A DNA stretch of 64,000 nt from Megaleporinus macrocephalus (Eukaryota > Chordata > Actinopteri > Characiformes > Anostomidae), in NCBI GenBank assembly GCA_021613375.1, contig CM038704.1, forward strand, positions 6,916,538 to 6,980,537, given 5' to 3'. Within the stretch, counting starts at the first letter, position 1. The number at the start of each line of letters is the position of its first letter. The position numbers and the translations under genes were made by a program. The notes under the pieces were generated by a model. It had not been told where the DNA came from. It did no database searches and saw nothing but the letters and a program-made list of their open reading frames with translations. Shown here one piece after another: positions 23,255-34,047 of the stretch.

Positions 23255-24354
23255 CTTGGGACATAGACTTCCCAACAGAAAGTATGGTGTATATATAGTG
23301 ACATTGTACCATTGCCATTGACTAGTCATCTTATGTGAAGTTGTTTGTTGAATTTTTTTCTACTTTTCTTTGAGGCATCTCCACCGATGCTTGACGAGGT
23401 GCCGGATCTCAGCGCCAAACGTTCGTAATTCTGCCCCCAAGTGTTGCGGAAAACACTTGTCAGTCTTTGAAGAGAACAAACAGCATTACCAGATCATTCA
23501 CAGGCCGCTGCATTATGTTTGCATTATCCCCTAACAAATCCTATTCTTCTAGCGGCTGGTGAAAGCCTGCCAGCTGGATTAGACTAATAGGGGCTTTTGT
23601 TAGACGGTGACTGACACCTGGGAACCACCCCCTGGAAGTGCCGGCAGCACGATGTTGCTCATTTCCCCAGCCTGCCTCTCCAGGTAACTCGACATCACTT
23701 TTCCACCCCCCCCCCCCCCCCCCCCCCCTCTCCCCTCCTAGCTGAAATACACTTAATTGTCTCGGAGGCAGCGGTGAATCTACACTGGAGCAGTTGAGAC
23801 AGATGAGCAGTGGCAGTGATTGATGATGTGGAGTTTAAGGGAACGCAGATGGACTCCGCTGATTAATTGGGTTTGCGTTACACGCCGTAAGAATAACACT
23901 TTGGAGGTAAAACATGATTGGCTGGTGCGAAACTGATGAGGAGAGGAAAATGGACTCGGACGCAGAATTATACAGGCTACTATCAGTCTCTCCTGCAGAC
24001 GCCTGTCACTGTACCTGCACTGACTGCTGCACATCAAAGTACAGTTAAAACAAGTGCTTCTTATAAAAAAAATGCTAAACCTGAAAAGCATTGAGGGAAA
24101 TCTTAGAAGACGACTTGTCGGGAGCCGATTTTAAGACATTGCTGTCACTCGTTAATAGCAACGAGGCATTTTTTTGGGGTGGGGGTGTGGGGGGGGGGGT
24201 GTATTTCTTTCAGCTTCTGAAAGACAAACTCACCTCAAAACAGCCTGACAGTTAATTATTGCATATCGTGTTTTCTTGATGCTAAAGCAAGACGAGTTTA
24301 TATGAATAAATCAGGAGCATATGCTCGCTGCAGCATTATTAATTACCCAGCTAC
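23255..24354. other. Unique sequence, possible conserved non-coding DNA, with poly(C) and G-rich runs
   Basis: 23400-24170 is balanced in composition and free of recognised repeats, unlike its surroundings. It contains AT-core homeodomain-like words (CTTAATTGTC, GATTAATTGG) and no convincing frame. A run of 23 C (23706-23728) and a G-rich block (24177-24201) lie within it. The conserved-element idea is inference only. Confidence 0.35.
23706..23728. repeat. Poly(C), 23 bases
   Basis: Uninterrupted C homopolymer, unusually long. The length may be unreliable in sequencing. Confidence 0.95.
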
Positions 24355-24560
24355 AGCCTAACTTATACACAACATGCTTCATGGGTCTAGTCAACTAACC
24401 TGAGCCCTAAAGCAACATCAGGACAGGTTTTTACCCTCAAATAAAAGCTTCAAGATCCTTTTCATGGTACTCTGACTTATAACAAGCAGAACAGTGTCTC
24501 TGTCCTTGTCTTTCCAGGCCCGGAACACCTTCTACAGCACCGTCCTGTGACCAGGACTAA
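24355..24560 (+). repeat. Quasi-tandem 0.6-0.7-kb repeat, partial copy 0
   Basis: CTTCATGGGTCTAGTCAACT, CTGAGCCCTAAAGCA, AATAAAAGCTTC and CTCTGACTTATAACA match in order the three copies at 25640-27320. The copy is cut off just before the foldback element that separates it from the others. Confidence 0.8.
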
Positions 24561-24576
24561 AGGATGACCAACACAA

Positions 24577-25342
24577 ACATAACCACCTCCTCATATCTCC
24601 ACACGCTATCCACTACATATATTACATTTACCATATAGGAGCACTTTGTAGTTCTACAATTACAGACTGTAGTCCATCTGACACTGTTATTTAATAGTCA
24701 GGACCCTCATAGGACCACCACAGAACCGGTACTATTTGGGAGGTGGGTCAATCTCAGCACTGCAGTGACACTGACATGGTGGTGGTGTGTTAATGTGTGT
24801 TGTGCTGGTGTGAGAGGATCAGACACAGCAGTGCTGCTGTTGGAGAGTTTAAACACCTCAGTGTCACTGCTGGACTGAGAATCGTCCACCAACCAAAACT
24901 TCCCAGACAGCAGTGTCCTGTGGGCGGTGTCCTGTGTCCACTGATGAAGGACTAACACAAACTATGCGGCAGCAGATGAGCTACTGTCTCTCACTTTACA
25001 TCTACAAGGTGGACCAGCAAGTAGTAGGAGTGTCTAATAGAGTGGACAGTGAGTGGACACAGTGTTTAAACACTCCAGCAGCACTGCTGTGTCTGATCCA
25101 CTCACACCAGCACAACACACACTAACATACCACCACCATGTCAGTGTCACTGGCGTGCTGAGAATGACCCACCATCCAAATAGCATCTACTCTGTGGGGG
25201 TCCTGATCATTAAAGAACAGAGTAATAAAGTATACAGAGAATCAGATGAACTACAGTCTGTAAGTGTAGCTCCTGTATGATCAGTGGAGCTGATATAATA
25301 GACAGTGTGTGTAGATAGTTATAATGTCATGGCTGATCGGTG
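24577..25342. mobile_element. Palindromic (foldback) element, near-complete copy
   Basis: Two arms of roughly 270 bp are reverse complements of each other (for example GCACTGCAGTGACACTGACA on the left and TGTCAGTGTCACTGGCGTGC on the right). They surround a loop of roughly 200 bp containing TTTACATCTACAAGGTGGAC. The right terminus reads GGCTGATCGGTG, the complement of the left terminus of the 54210 copy (CACCGATCAGCC). The left terminus here is degraded. No transposase, so it is non-autonomous. A (TG)n run follows the right end. I recall this family as abundant in otophysan fish. Its superfamily is not established here. Confidence 0.8.
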
Positions 25343-25639
25343 TGTGTGTGTGTGAATATATACATATTGTCTTAGTATATTAGGTCATTCATAGGTTTCT
25401 ATTGATCTTTGTTTTACTATAACTAAATAATACTACACATACACCTAACCATGACCTTAACTTCAGTACCCAACAAATAATTTTACATTTTTGGAGAAAA
25501 TGACATGTGCTCAAGTGAGAAATTCAGATTGTCCTATACTAGTGAGGACATGTGGTCCTCACAAATATACCTTTACAAAATACACACAATCATAAAAAAC
25601 TAGTGCTATGGAACTCTGGACCGCTTGTGAGAACCCTGT

Positions 25640-27320
25640 CATATACCAACAACAACAGCTAGTTATAAGAAGATGGCAACTCAGTATTTCCAGTATGGAG
25701 ATCATGACTTAATGCTGTGAAGACCAAAGAAAAGATTGACAGAGGAGGTGAGGAAGAGAAAAAGAGAGAGTGACAGAGCAAGAGGCGTGAGCTGTGACTT
25801 TATCTGTGTCATACCTGTCGTTTTTTCCAAAGGCCAAAAGTCGTCTAACCTCACTCCCATCTCAGACCAACATGTGAAGAAATAAATTAATCTTACAACA
25901 AAACATTGTTCATTTTTATAAACTCAGCTGGGAAAAACAGCGAAGACGAGCCTAAGCTATATAGAACATCCTTCATGGGTCCAGTCAACTAATCTGAGCC
26001 CTGAAGCAACATTATGGAAGCATTTTAAATTAAAATAAAAGCTTCTAGATCATTTCCATTGTGCTCTGACTTATAACAGGGAGAACAGCATCTCAACTGC
26101 ATAATGTATATAACACCATGTCATATACCAACGACTATGTGTCTTCAGCTAGCTTATAAGAAGAAGGCAGCTCAGTATTTCCAGTATGGAGATCATGACT
26201 AAATGCTGCGAAGACCAAAGAAGGGGGTTGACAAAGGAGGTGAGGAAGAGAAAGTGATTGAGCAAGAGTCAAGCTGACTGTTACTCGTTGGCGAGAGCAA
26301 AACAAGAGAAAAGGATGCAAGACAATCTCACAGCTAATGTGACAACAGTGAATATCCAACCAGAGTATTCACCCCCGCTAATTTAGTTATGAAAGACTGA
26401 GATGTGAGCTGTAACCTTATCTGTGTCATTCCTGTTGTTTTCCCAAATGCCAAAAGTCGTCTAACCTCACTCCCATCTCAGACCGACATGCAGAGAAATA
26501 AATTCATCTTACAACAAAACGTTTGTTCAGTCTTCTAAACTTAGCTGGGAAAAACAGCAAAGAGGAGCCTAAGCTATATAGAACATGCTTCATGGGTCTA
26601 GTCAACTAATCTGAGCCCTAAAGCACCATTTGGAAAGAATTTTACCTTCAAATAAAAGCTTCTAGATCAATTTCATGGTGCTCTGACTTATAACAGACAG
26701 AATAGCGGCTCTGTTCTTGTATTTCCGGGCCCAGATCGCCTGCTACAGCACTATGGAATGTACAGGAGTGTACAGGAGGCCTTGTGTGAGAACTGCATAA
26801 CATTATATGACACCAAGTCATATACCAACAACTATGAGTCTTCAGCTAGCTTATAAGAAGAAGGATAGCTTGGTATTTCCAGTATGGAGATCATGGCTGA
26901 ATGCTGCGAAGACCAAAGAAGGGGTTGACAGAGGAGGTGAGGAAGAGAAAAACAGAGGGTAACCGAGCAAGAGATAGGACAAGAATGAATATCTGATTGG
27001 CTTTTTTACTTGTTGGTGAGAGCAAAACGAGGTAGAAGACGCAAGACAGTCTCATGGCTAAAACAGTGAATATCCAACCAGAGTATTCATCCCCGCTAAC
27101 GTTAGTTATGAAAGACTGAGATCCTGCCGTTTCTCAGAATGCCAAAAAGTCCTCAAACTTCACTCCCATCTCAGGCCAACATGCAAAACCATGCTTCATA
27201 GGTCTAGTCAACTAACCTGAGCCGTAAAGCACCAATAGGAAAGGATTTAACCTTCAAATAAACATTTAAGACCACTTCCTGCAAAGAAATACATTCATCT
27301 TTCGACAAAAGGTTTGTTCA
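25640..27320 (+). repeat. Quasi-tandem 0.6-0.7-kb repeat, copies 1-3
   Basis: Three head-to-tail copies begin near 25640, 26112 and 26818. Landmarks recur in each: CCAGTATGGAGATCATG (25690, 26181, 26880), CACTCCCATCTCA, and TTCATRGGTCTAGTCAACTA or a variant (25970, 26588, 27193). Copy 1 lacks roughly 150 bp present in copies 2 and 3 (the part with ACAGTGAATATCCAACCAGA). Copy 3 is truncated after the CTTCAAATAAA block. No frame is conserved between copies, so this is non-coding repeat DNA of unknown origin. Confidence 0.85.
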
Positions 27321-27627
27321 GTCTTTTTCTATATCACAACAACTCATAAACCTCCAAAGTGTAACATCTTTCCTGATAAAAGAAGAAGAAGAAGAAAATT
27401 TTCTGATTTTGAATTTCCAACATGTATAGTGTGCACTGGTGGTGGACCTGAACCAGGAGTCCCCAAGAAGAAGAGTGAACAGCAGCAGTTCTGGTACTTA
27501 GTGTGCATCTGAGTGCAGCTGGAGTGTTCAGACCAAACTAAAGGGAAGGTTTGATTGGTGCGTATCCAAACTGCACTTCCAAAGAAACTAATAATTAATT
27601 AATTGATTTCAGGAACAACTGATACAA
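27321..27627. other. Unassigned sequence
   Basis: It includes a short (AAG)n run near 27383. Nothing else recognised. Confidence 0.4.
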
Positions 27628-27862
27628 CAACCAGCCTAACATTAAACCCACCTCCTTGTATCTACACACATAGTTAATTATATCAACTCCACTGACCATA
27701 TAGGAGCTACACCCTACAGACTGCAGTTCATCTGATTCTCTGTATACTTTATTATCCTGTTCTTCAATGGTCAGGACCCCCACAGGCCCACCACAGAGCA
27801 GGTGCTATTAGTGAGATGGACTGAAGTGACAACGATGTGCTGGTGGTGTGTTAGTACTGGCT
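27628..27862 (+). mobile_element. Palindromic (foldback) element, left arm only
   Basis: TAACATTAAACCCACCTCCT, ATCAACTCCACTGACCATAT, GTTCATCTGATTCTCTGTAT and GGTCAGGACCCCCACAGG follow the order of the left arm of the 54210 copy. The similarity stops after CTGGTGGTGTGTTAGT, and the loop and right arm are absent. Confidence 0.75.
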
Positions 27863-28284
27863 ATTGTTTTTGAGTTCAGCTCAAAAATGACCTAAATACG
27901 TCACGACGGAAACATTTGGTAGAGCGTTGATTGTTTTGGTAGTGACAGAACGGAACGTTGGATCATTCATTTGATACAATAAACATAATTAAGGGTCGAG
28001 GGTCAAGGTCAGGGTCACTCAAAGCTAAAGTCTGACACTTGTTTTCAGCTCAGAATCAAATTGGTAGAGTGATCTATTAATTTTTATCTTTAGACCAAAA
28101 GCCAAACCCGTGGGGCAGCAAAACAGCACTCCATCCCAAGGCGGGGGTGCAAGGAGTGCATAGGTGCATAGCAATTAAGATTAACCACGGAAGGTAATAT
28201 CAAAGCTGACACTATTGTTTTTGTTTACAATGATTACTATGTTATTATGACACCCTATCCAGTGTGTTCCCGTCCTGTGAGCTG
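27863..28284. other. Unassigned sequence
   Basis: Nothing recognised. Confidence 0.4.
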
Positions 28285-28740
28285 TGAGCTGTGAATTGAA
28301 TGCAGATAGTGTGAAAGCTAGGTAAACTCACGCTCGCCTGCGAGCAGCTGCTTGCGGATGCAGCTCGTCTCCAGCCTCCTCCATCAAAAGTAATTGTGAG
28401 CAGTGAAATTTGAAGGTAAAGCCAACTGACATGTTAACTCATTTTTTTCCTTTGCAGTGCAACTCTCACCCCTATTTGCCCACACAGAACGAAGCGTGTT
28501 CACTGTAATTACAGCTTTATGCAACACGGAACATCTGGAGGAAATGTGTGCATGCATAATTCAGCGCATGGCCATTTGACGAAGCTCAATTTCCACAGAC
28601 GCAAAAAAATTCATTTCCTTTCACAATCACATCCAAAGATACAAGGATAATTACAAGAAATGAAGGTCACAGCACCGCCACACGTCTTGCTGCAGTCACA
28701 GCACAGGGAGTGAGACTAATAGCAAATTATTATTAATATA
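28285..28740. other. Unique, possibly conserved non-coding sequence
   Basis: Repeat-free, balanced composition. It includes a pyrimidine tract plus CAG (CATTTTTTTCCTTTGCAG near 28441-28458) that could be a splice acceptor, but the downstream frames are short and unrecognised. TGTGCATGCATAATTCAGCG is a POU-like AT/GC mix. Conservation cannot be tested here. Confidence 0.3.
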
Positions 28741-29264
28741 TATTACGCTAAAGCAGATGTAGGTCTGAAATGAAGAAAATGCGACTCACTTTCTTTTGTT
28801 GACTTTTCAGTTTTCAACTGCTTACCATGTATCTACACTCAGTCAGGCCATTTTAACAGAAACATCTACCTAGGGTTAGAATTGGTTAACCTTGCCTCTA
28901 GGTATATAGACAGTGTCAGACACAATAGGCAAATGATGTTACAAGATGAGGTTAGTGGTTTATTTGGGTTTTTGGTTTTTTTTTTAAATAAATACCCCAG
29001 ACTGCATGAGCATAAAAACCTGTCCAACCAAAACCTGGCCTATCTGCCTACTTACCTACCTACCTACCTACCTGTCCACATGCCCTCTCAGCACATGTAC
29101 TCAGAACACTAATGACAATCATTACATCACTTTAAATCTATACACATATTTATTTATTTGTTATTTATGCGCACACACACATATAGACACATGCACATAT
29201 ATACACACATATACACTCACACACACGCACAAATATGCATACGTACACACACACAAACACACAA
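28741..29264. other. Unassigned, with (CTAC)n and CA-rich low complexity
   Basis: A (CTAC)n run lies at about 29047-29073 and broken CA/TA repeats at 29170-29266. The overlapping Thr/His/Tyr-rich frames are low-complexity artefacts. Confidence 0.5.
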
Positions 29265-29355
29265 ATATTCAATTAAATTCTAGTTTATTTGTGTAGCGCT
29301 TTTTACAATGATCTTGTCACAAACCAGCTTTACAGACATTTTGAAAACAGTCACA

Positions 29356-29396
<41 letters not shown>

Positions 29397-29540
29397 AGTG
29401 AGCAAGCCAGAGGCAACAGTGGCAAGGAAAACCTCCCTTAGACTGGAGGAAGAAACCTTGGGAGGAACTAAGACTCACAAGTGGAGACCCATCCTCCTCT
29501 GGTCAAACAGTATTTACAGTTTAAACTAAATACTAAAGAA
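29265..29540 (-). mobile_element. L2-type LINE 3' tail fragment, with internal (TA)n
   Basis: Reverse complemented it reads GAGGAGGATGGGTCTCCAC, TTCCTCCCAAGGTTTCTTCC, CTCTGGCTTGCTCACTGGG, AAAGCTGGTTTGTGACAAG and AAAAAGCGCTACACAAATAA. These are the same ordered blocks as the plus-strand fragment at 1235-1440, plus the usual 3' terminus. An (AT)n microsatellite (about 29359-29392) interrupts the middle. Confidence 0.75.
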
Positions 29541-29754
29541 AAGAGTCTCTGTTTGAAATCTGGATAGCAAAGCTTTAGAAACTGCACAGGTAGAGGCAGT
29601 CCCCTGGGCAACTCTTTAAACCTCTTTAAATGGCAATTAAGCCAGGCTATAGGGGTCAAAGTCCCTAAAAGTCAGAGGATACTTAAAATGGCCCTCAGAA
29701 ATAAAAATATATTGTATCATAAATGTTGATAGGCATCTCAAGTTTTGGGCCACT
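29541..29754. other. Unassigned spacer
   Basis: Nothing recognised between the LINE tail and the CA/TA tract. Confidence 0.35.
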
Positions 29755-29798
29755 TATATACAAACACATATATAAACATATACACACACATACACACA

Positions 29799-29848
<50 letters not shown>

Positions 29849-30216
29849 CACGAACATATACAAACACATATACACACACATATACACACAGACACACACA
29901 CACATATACAAACACATATATAAACATATACACACACATACACATATATACACACACATACATACATATATACACGAACATATACAAACACATATACACA
30001 CACATACATATACATGAACATAGACACACACATACACACACATATACACACACATACATACATATATACACGAACATATACAAACACATATACACACACA
30101 TATACATATACATGAACATATACACACACATACACACACATATACACACACACACTTATATACAAACACATATACATATATAGACACACATACATATATA
30201 CATGAACACACACACA
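29755..30216. repeat. 460-bp CA/TA alternating purine-pyrimidine tract
   Basis: Almost entirely CA, TA and CATA units. A longer word ATACACGAACATATACAAAC recurs near 29847, 29970 and 30067, showing secondary duplication of about 100-120 bp. Long Cys/Val/Tyr or His/Thr frames on the two strands are artefacts of the dinucleotide repeat. Such sequence can adopt left-handed (Z) DNA. Confidence 0.95.
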
Positions 30217-30734
30217 TTCTCTCTGCTGTAGAGTGATATCTGAGCCTCACCACAAGCATTTAAATGTATGTCCTGAAGTAATGTGCAAATGACAAATAAA
30301 CTAGAAACTCGGCAGAGTAACACAGGTACTCACTACAGCTTACACTGCTGCAGAAAGAAAAGAGGAAAGGCAGAAGTAGAAAAGCTTTAGGAAAGAAAAA
30401 AAAATCAGGTAAAGCAAGGTCAAAGCAGATTGAACATCGTGTTGCTTTCCAACAGGCAGAGAAACCGGAGGGAGTTGAAAGGCTGCGTCTGGTTGTTGGA
30501 CAGGTAATTACCTGGTTTGTCTGGTTTATTGGTTCATTTGTTATTGTATATGTAGCCAACATAGCTAGTTACTGTGTGGCCACATTATGTATAAGTCTTA
30601 GGGCTAATGTTAGATAAACTGTGGGTGAATATCAGCTAGTTATGTTTATCCTGTACGTAACCTGTGTGTATGATGTTGTTTGTTGATATATGCATTGTAG
30701 TATTGAGTAAGCGTTGTTTGAAGGTATTTATCTT
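30217..30734. other. Unassigned sequence
   Basis: No gene or repeat recognised. Confidence 0.35.
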
Positions 30735-31312
30735 GTTATGCAGAGTTGATCACTGTAATGGTCGTCTTAATGGGGTTCCCAAGAAAACAGTCCATCCCCT
30801 ACAACTCATACAGAATGCAGCAGCTGGGATCCTAGCAAACACTAAACAGATCTCAGATCAGCCCTGTTTTAAAAGAGCTGCACTGACTACCTGTATCTTT
30901 TAGAACAGACTTTAAACTTCTGTACTCGTCTATAAACTCTAAATAATCTAGAACCTGCTACATCACAGAACGTCTCTCTGTTTCTGTTCCAGCTGCTGAT
31001 CTTAGATCTACAGATACTGTAAAATACACCTTCAGTAACATACAGAGAACCTGGAGAGACTCTTTCAGATCTTCTGCTTCTAAACTGTGGAGCTCAGTTC
31101 AGCTTCTATTAGACACTCGAGCTCAGAGTCACTTTTAATTACTCTTTAACTTGCAGTTTAATCAAAACACTTTCTGGGTGCTGAGAAATGTGAACTGTGA
31201 TCTGAGTGATTAAAACTCACAGCTTCTCTATTACTGATGAAGACTGTCTGTAATGACATTCTGAGCTGCCATCGATATGAACAGCGCTCTATAAATACGA
31301 AGGCAGTAACCA
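30735..31312 (+). mobile_element. L2-type LINE relic: end of reverse-transcriptase ORF and 3' tail
   Basis: The plus-strand frame around 30745-30840 reads VDHCNGRLNGVPKKTVHPLQ followed by LIQNAAAG. This is close to the teleost L2 ORF2 segment with DYCN..L.G.P...L..LQLIQNAAAR. After a shift the downstream part resembles the usual LWSS or LWNSLP block (SASKLWSSVQ). The end GAACAGCGCTCTATAAATA matches the L2 3' terminus AGCGCTATATAAAT. Several stops and frame changes make it a dead fragment without the upstream catalytic domain. Confidence 0.8.
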
Positions 31313-31874
31313 GCAATCAATGCATCAAATAACCCCCAGATAGACCAATACAACCACCTAGAATAGCATGGGCGCCACCTCACTACATCCCACCATCTGG
31401 GTGGGATATTAAAACAATGACTTACTAAAACTCTGGTAGCAAGCATCCAACCATATTACCGTTTGGCAACATGGACCAAATATAGAAGCAAAAAGGGTTT
31501 TCTATTGTTACAAGCTTATAATCATCAACACAAAGAACAGTTTAACATGCAAAGAGCCATTTAACCCTTTGATGCACAATCTCAGTAAACCCCTTCTAAT
31601 GCACAGCATGGCTCAAACATGACCCCTATTCATTTCCTATGTTACTGTATGTACTGCTGAGTGTCTCTTTGGTACATCTATTAAAATCAGTTTAATTCAT
31701 TATTTAATGCTCCAAGTGTTCATTAAAAAATTGCTTTTGATCTTAAATCATTACTTAAATTCGTATTTAATTACTTCATGGACAAGAAATAGTGTTTGTA
31801 AATATGTTCCTGACTGCAAATGTTTACAAATGTCAACAGTTTCTATCAAATTCCACAGTGAACACATAAGGGAT
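31313..31874. other. Unassigned sequence
   Basis: No gene or repeat recognised. Confidence 0.35.
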
Positions 31875-32200
31875 ACAATTCGATTTTATCCAGTTTTCCA
31901 TCCATTCATTATCTTCCACTTTATCCCGCTAGTCGGGGTCACAAGGGGGTGGGCAGGTGAGTCATCAGGTGAAGGCTGGGTACACCATGGACAGGTCGCC
32001 AGTCCATCGCATGGCCAACACACTCTTACACCTACAGGCAGTTTAGAGTGAGGATCCTAACATGCATGCGTTTGGACTGTGGTAGGAAACCGGAGTACCA
32101 GGAGGAACCCACTCAAACACAGAGAGAACATACACACTCCACACAGAACCACCCAGACCGGGAATCCAACCCAGATCATCTTACTGTGAGGAGACAGTGC
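31875..32200 (+). mobile_element. Teleost retroposon 3' segment that seeds the 20-bp array
   Basis: CACTTTATCCCGCTAGTCGG, GACAGGTCGCCAGTCCATCG, AACATGCATGCGTTTGGACT, GTGGTAGGAAACCGGAGTAC, GAACATACACACTCCACACA and GAGGAGACAGTGCTGACCAC occur in the order of a very common fish interspersed repeat that normally ends GTGCTAACCACTACACCACC. The last words pass without a break into the tandem 20-bp array. No coding region. Whether it is a LINE tail or a SINE-like unit I leave open. Confidence 0.75.
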
Positions 32201-33338
32201 TGACCACTACACCACCATACTAACCACTACACCACCATACTAACCACTACACCACCATACTAACCACTACACCACCGTACTAACCACTACACCACCATAC
32301 TAACCACTACACCACCATAATGACCACTACACCACCATACTAACCACTACACCACCATACTAACCACTACACCACCGTACTAACCACTATACCACCGTAC
32401 TAACCACTATACCACCGTACTAACCACTACACCACTGTACTAACCACTACACCACCGTACTAACCACTACACCACCATACTAACCACTAAACCACCGTAC
32501 TAACCACTACACCACCATACTAACCACTACACCACCATACTAACCACTACACCACCGTACTAACCACTACACCACCGTACTAACCACTACACCACCGTAC
32601 TAACCACTACACCACCGTACTAACCACTACACCACCGTACTAACCACTACACCACCGTACTAACCACTAAACCACCGTACTAACCACTAAACCACCGTAC
32701 TAACCACTACACCACCGTACTAACCACTACACCACCGTACTAACCACTACACCACCGTACTAACCACTACACCACCGTACTAACCACTACACCACCGTAC
32801 TAACCATTACACCACTGTACTAACCACTACACCACCGTACTGACCACTACACCACCATACTGACCACTACACCACCATACTGACCACTACACCACCGTAC
32901 TAACCACTACACCACCGTACTAACCACTACACCACCATACTAACCACTACACCACCGTACTAACTACTACACCACCATACTAACCACTACACCACTATAC
33001 TAACCACTACACCACCGTACTGACCACTACACCACCTTAATGACCACTACACCACCGTACTGACCACTACAACACCGTACTAACCACTACACCACCGTAC
33101 TAACCACTACACCACCGTACTAACCACTACAACACCGTACTAACCACTACACCACCGTACTAACCACTACACCACCGTACTAACCACTACACCACCATAC
33201 TAACCACTACACCACCGCACTAACCACTACACCACCATACTAACCACTACACCACCGTACTAACCACTACACCACCGTACTAACCACTACACTACACCAC
33301 CGTACTAACCACTACACCACCATACTAACCACTACACC
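32201..33338 (+). repeat. 20-bp minisatellite, about 57 copies
   Basis: Same unit as at 6571-7026 (TAACCACTACACCACCRTAC). It stays in exact 20-bp register until a small insertion (ACTAC duplication) near 33290. Variation is mainly CGTAC/CATAC, with scattered ACTAA, AACACC and TGACC changes. The first unit is continuous with the retroposon end. Confidence 0.97.
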
Positions 33339-33544
33339 TCTGTACCACCTCTGTATATAATAAAATAATAAAACTGAAATTAGGATTTGTGATGATCAGA
33401 AACAAGTAAATTGAGGAATTTATGGAAGCTTGAATGATGAAATTAATTTATTGTAAATCTCAGTCGTGAAACAGTTCTATGTAGATCTCATGATGCTAAA
33501 TAAAATCATTCCCCTTAACAAAGAACCATCATTGTAAGCATATA

Positions 33545-34047
33545 CACTACTGTGCAAATGTTTTAGGGACATTATTACATATAAAAAGCATTTTTTCCAG
33601 ACATTAAGTTTTTATTTACTCAGCAAAACACTTTATTATTTAAATACTAAACTGTATTAATAGAGTAAGCAGTGCTTTTACATACGTCAGTGTGTTTATT
33701 TAACCCTTTTCAAGCTTCTCCTTGTGGAAACAACCCAGTATTATTAACAGTTCTCATCTAATACCTGCTTTGACTGCTCAGTACTTCATTAAGCTAAATC
33801 AAGATTGCTGCTGAAGGAACTAAACACATTCATACAATGTCTGGGGCGTCCAGGAGAAATCTGGAACTACACTTTGTTCTTCAAACTGGAGCTCAAGATA
33901 TGATCTACTTCTTTCACAATAACATATTTATGTTACTTTGTATTGTTACTTTGTATTGTTACTTTGTATTGTTACTTTGTATTGGTGGTGAAAATACACT
34001 TATTGATAAGACTATTAGCTTAGGTGCACAAGATTGCACAGTCGTTA
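33545..34047 (+). mobile_element. Tc1-type MITE, copy 1 (CACTACTGTGCAAA family)
   Basis: The left end CACTACTGTGCAAATGTTTT sits next to TA. The interior (ATACGTCAGTGTGTTTATTT, CATCTAATACCTGCTTTGAC, ACATTCATACAATGTCTGGG) matches 53438-53937. The right end is degenerate (GGTGCACAAGATTGCACAG). A 13-bp word GTTACTTTGTATT is repeated four times (33932-33983) here but occurs once in the other copy. No transposase. Confidence 0.75.

Noticed and set aside
29695..30259. Long Cys/Val/Tyr-rich and His/Thr-rich open frames
   Set aside because: They are translations of the CA/TA dinucleotide tract. Several overlapping frames on both strands show the same property.
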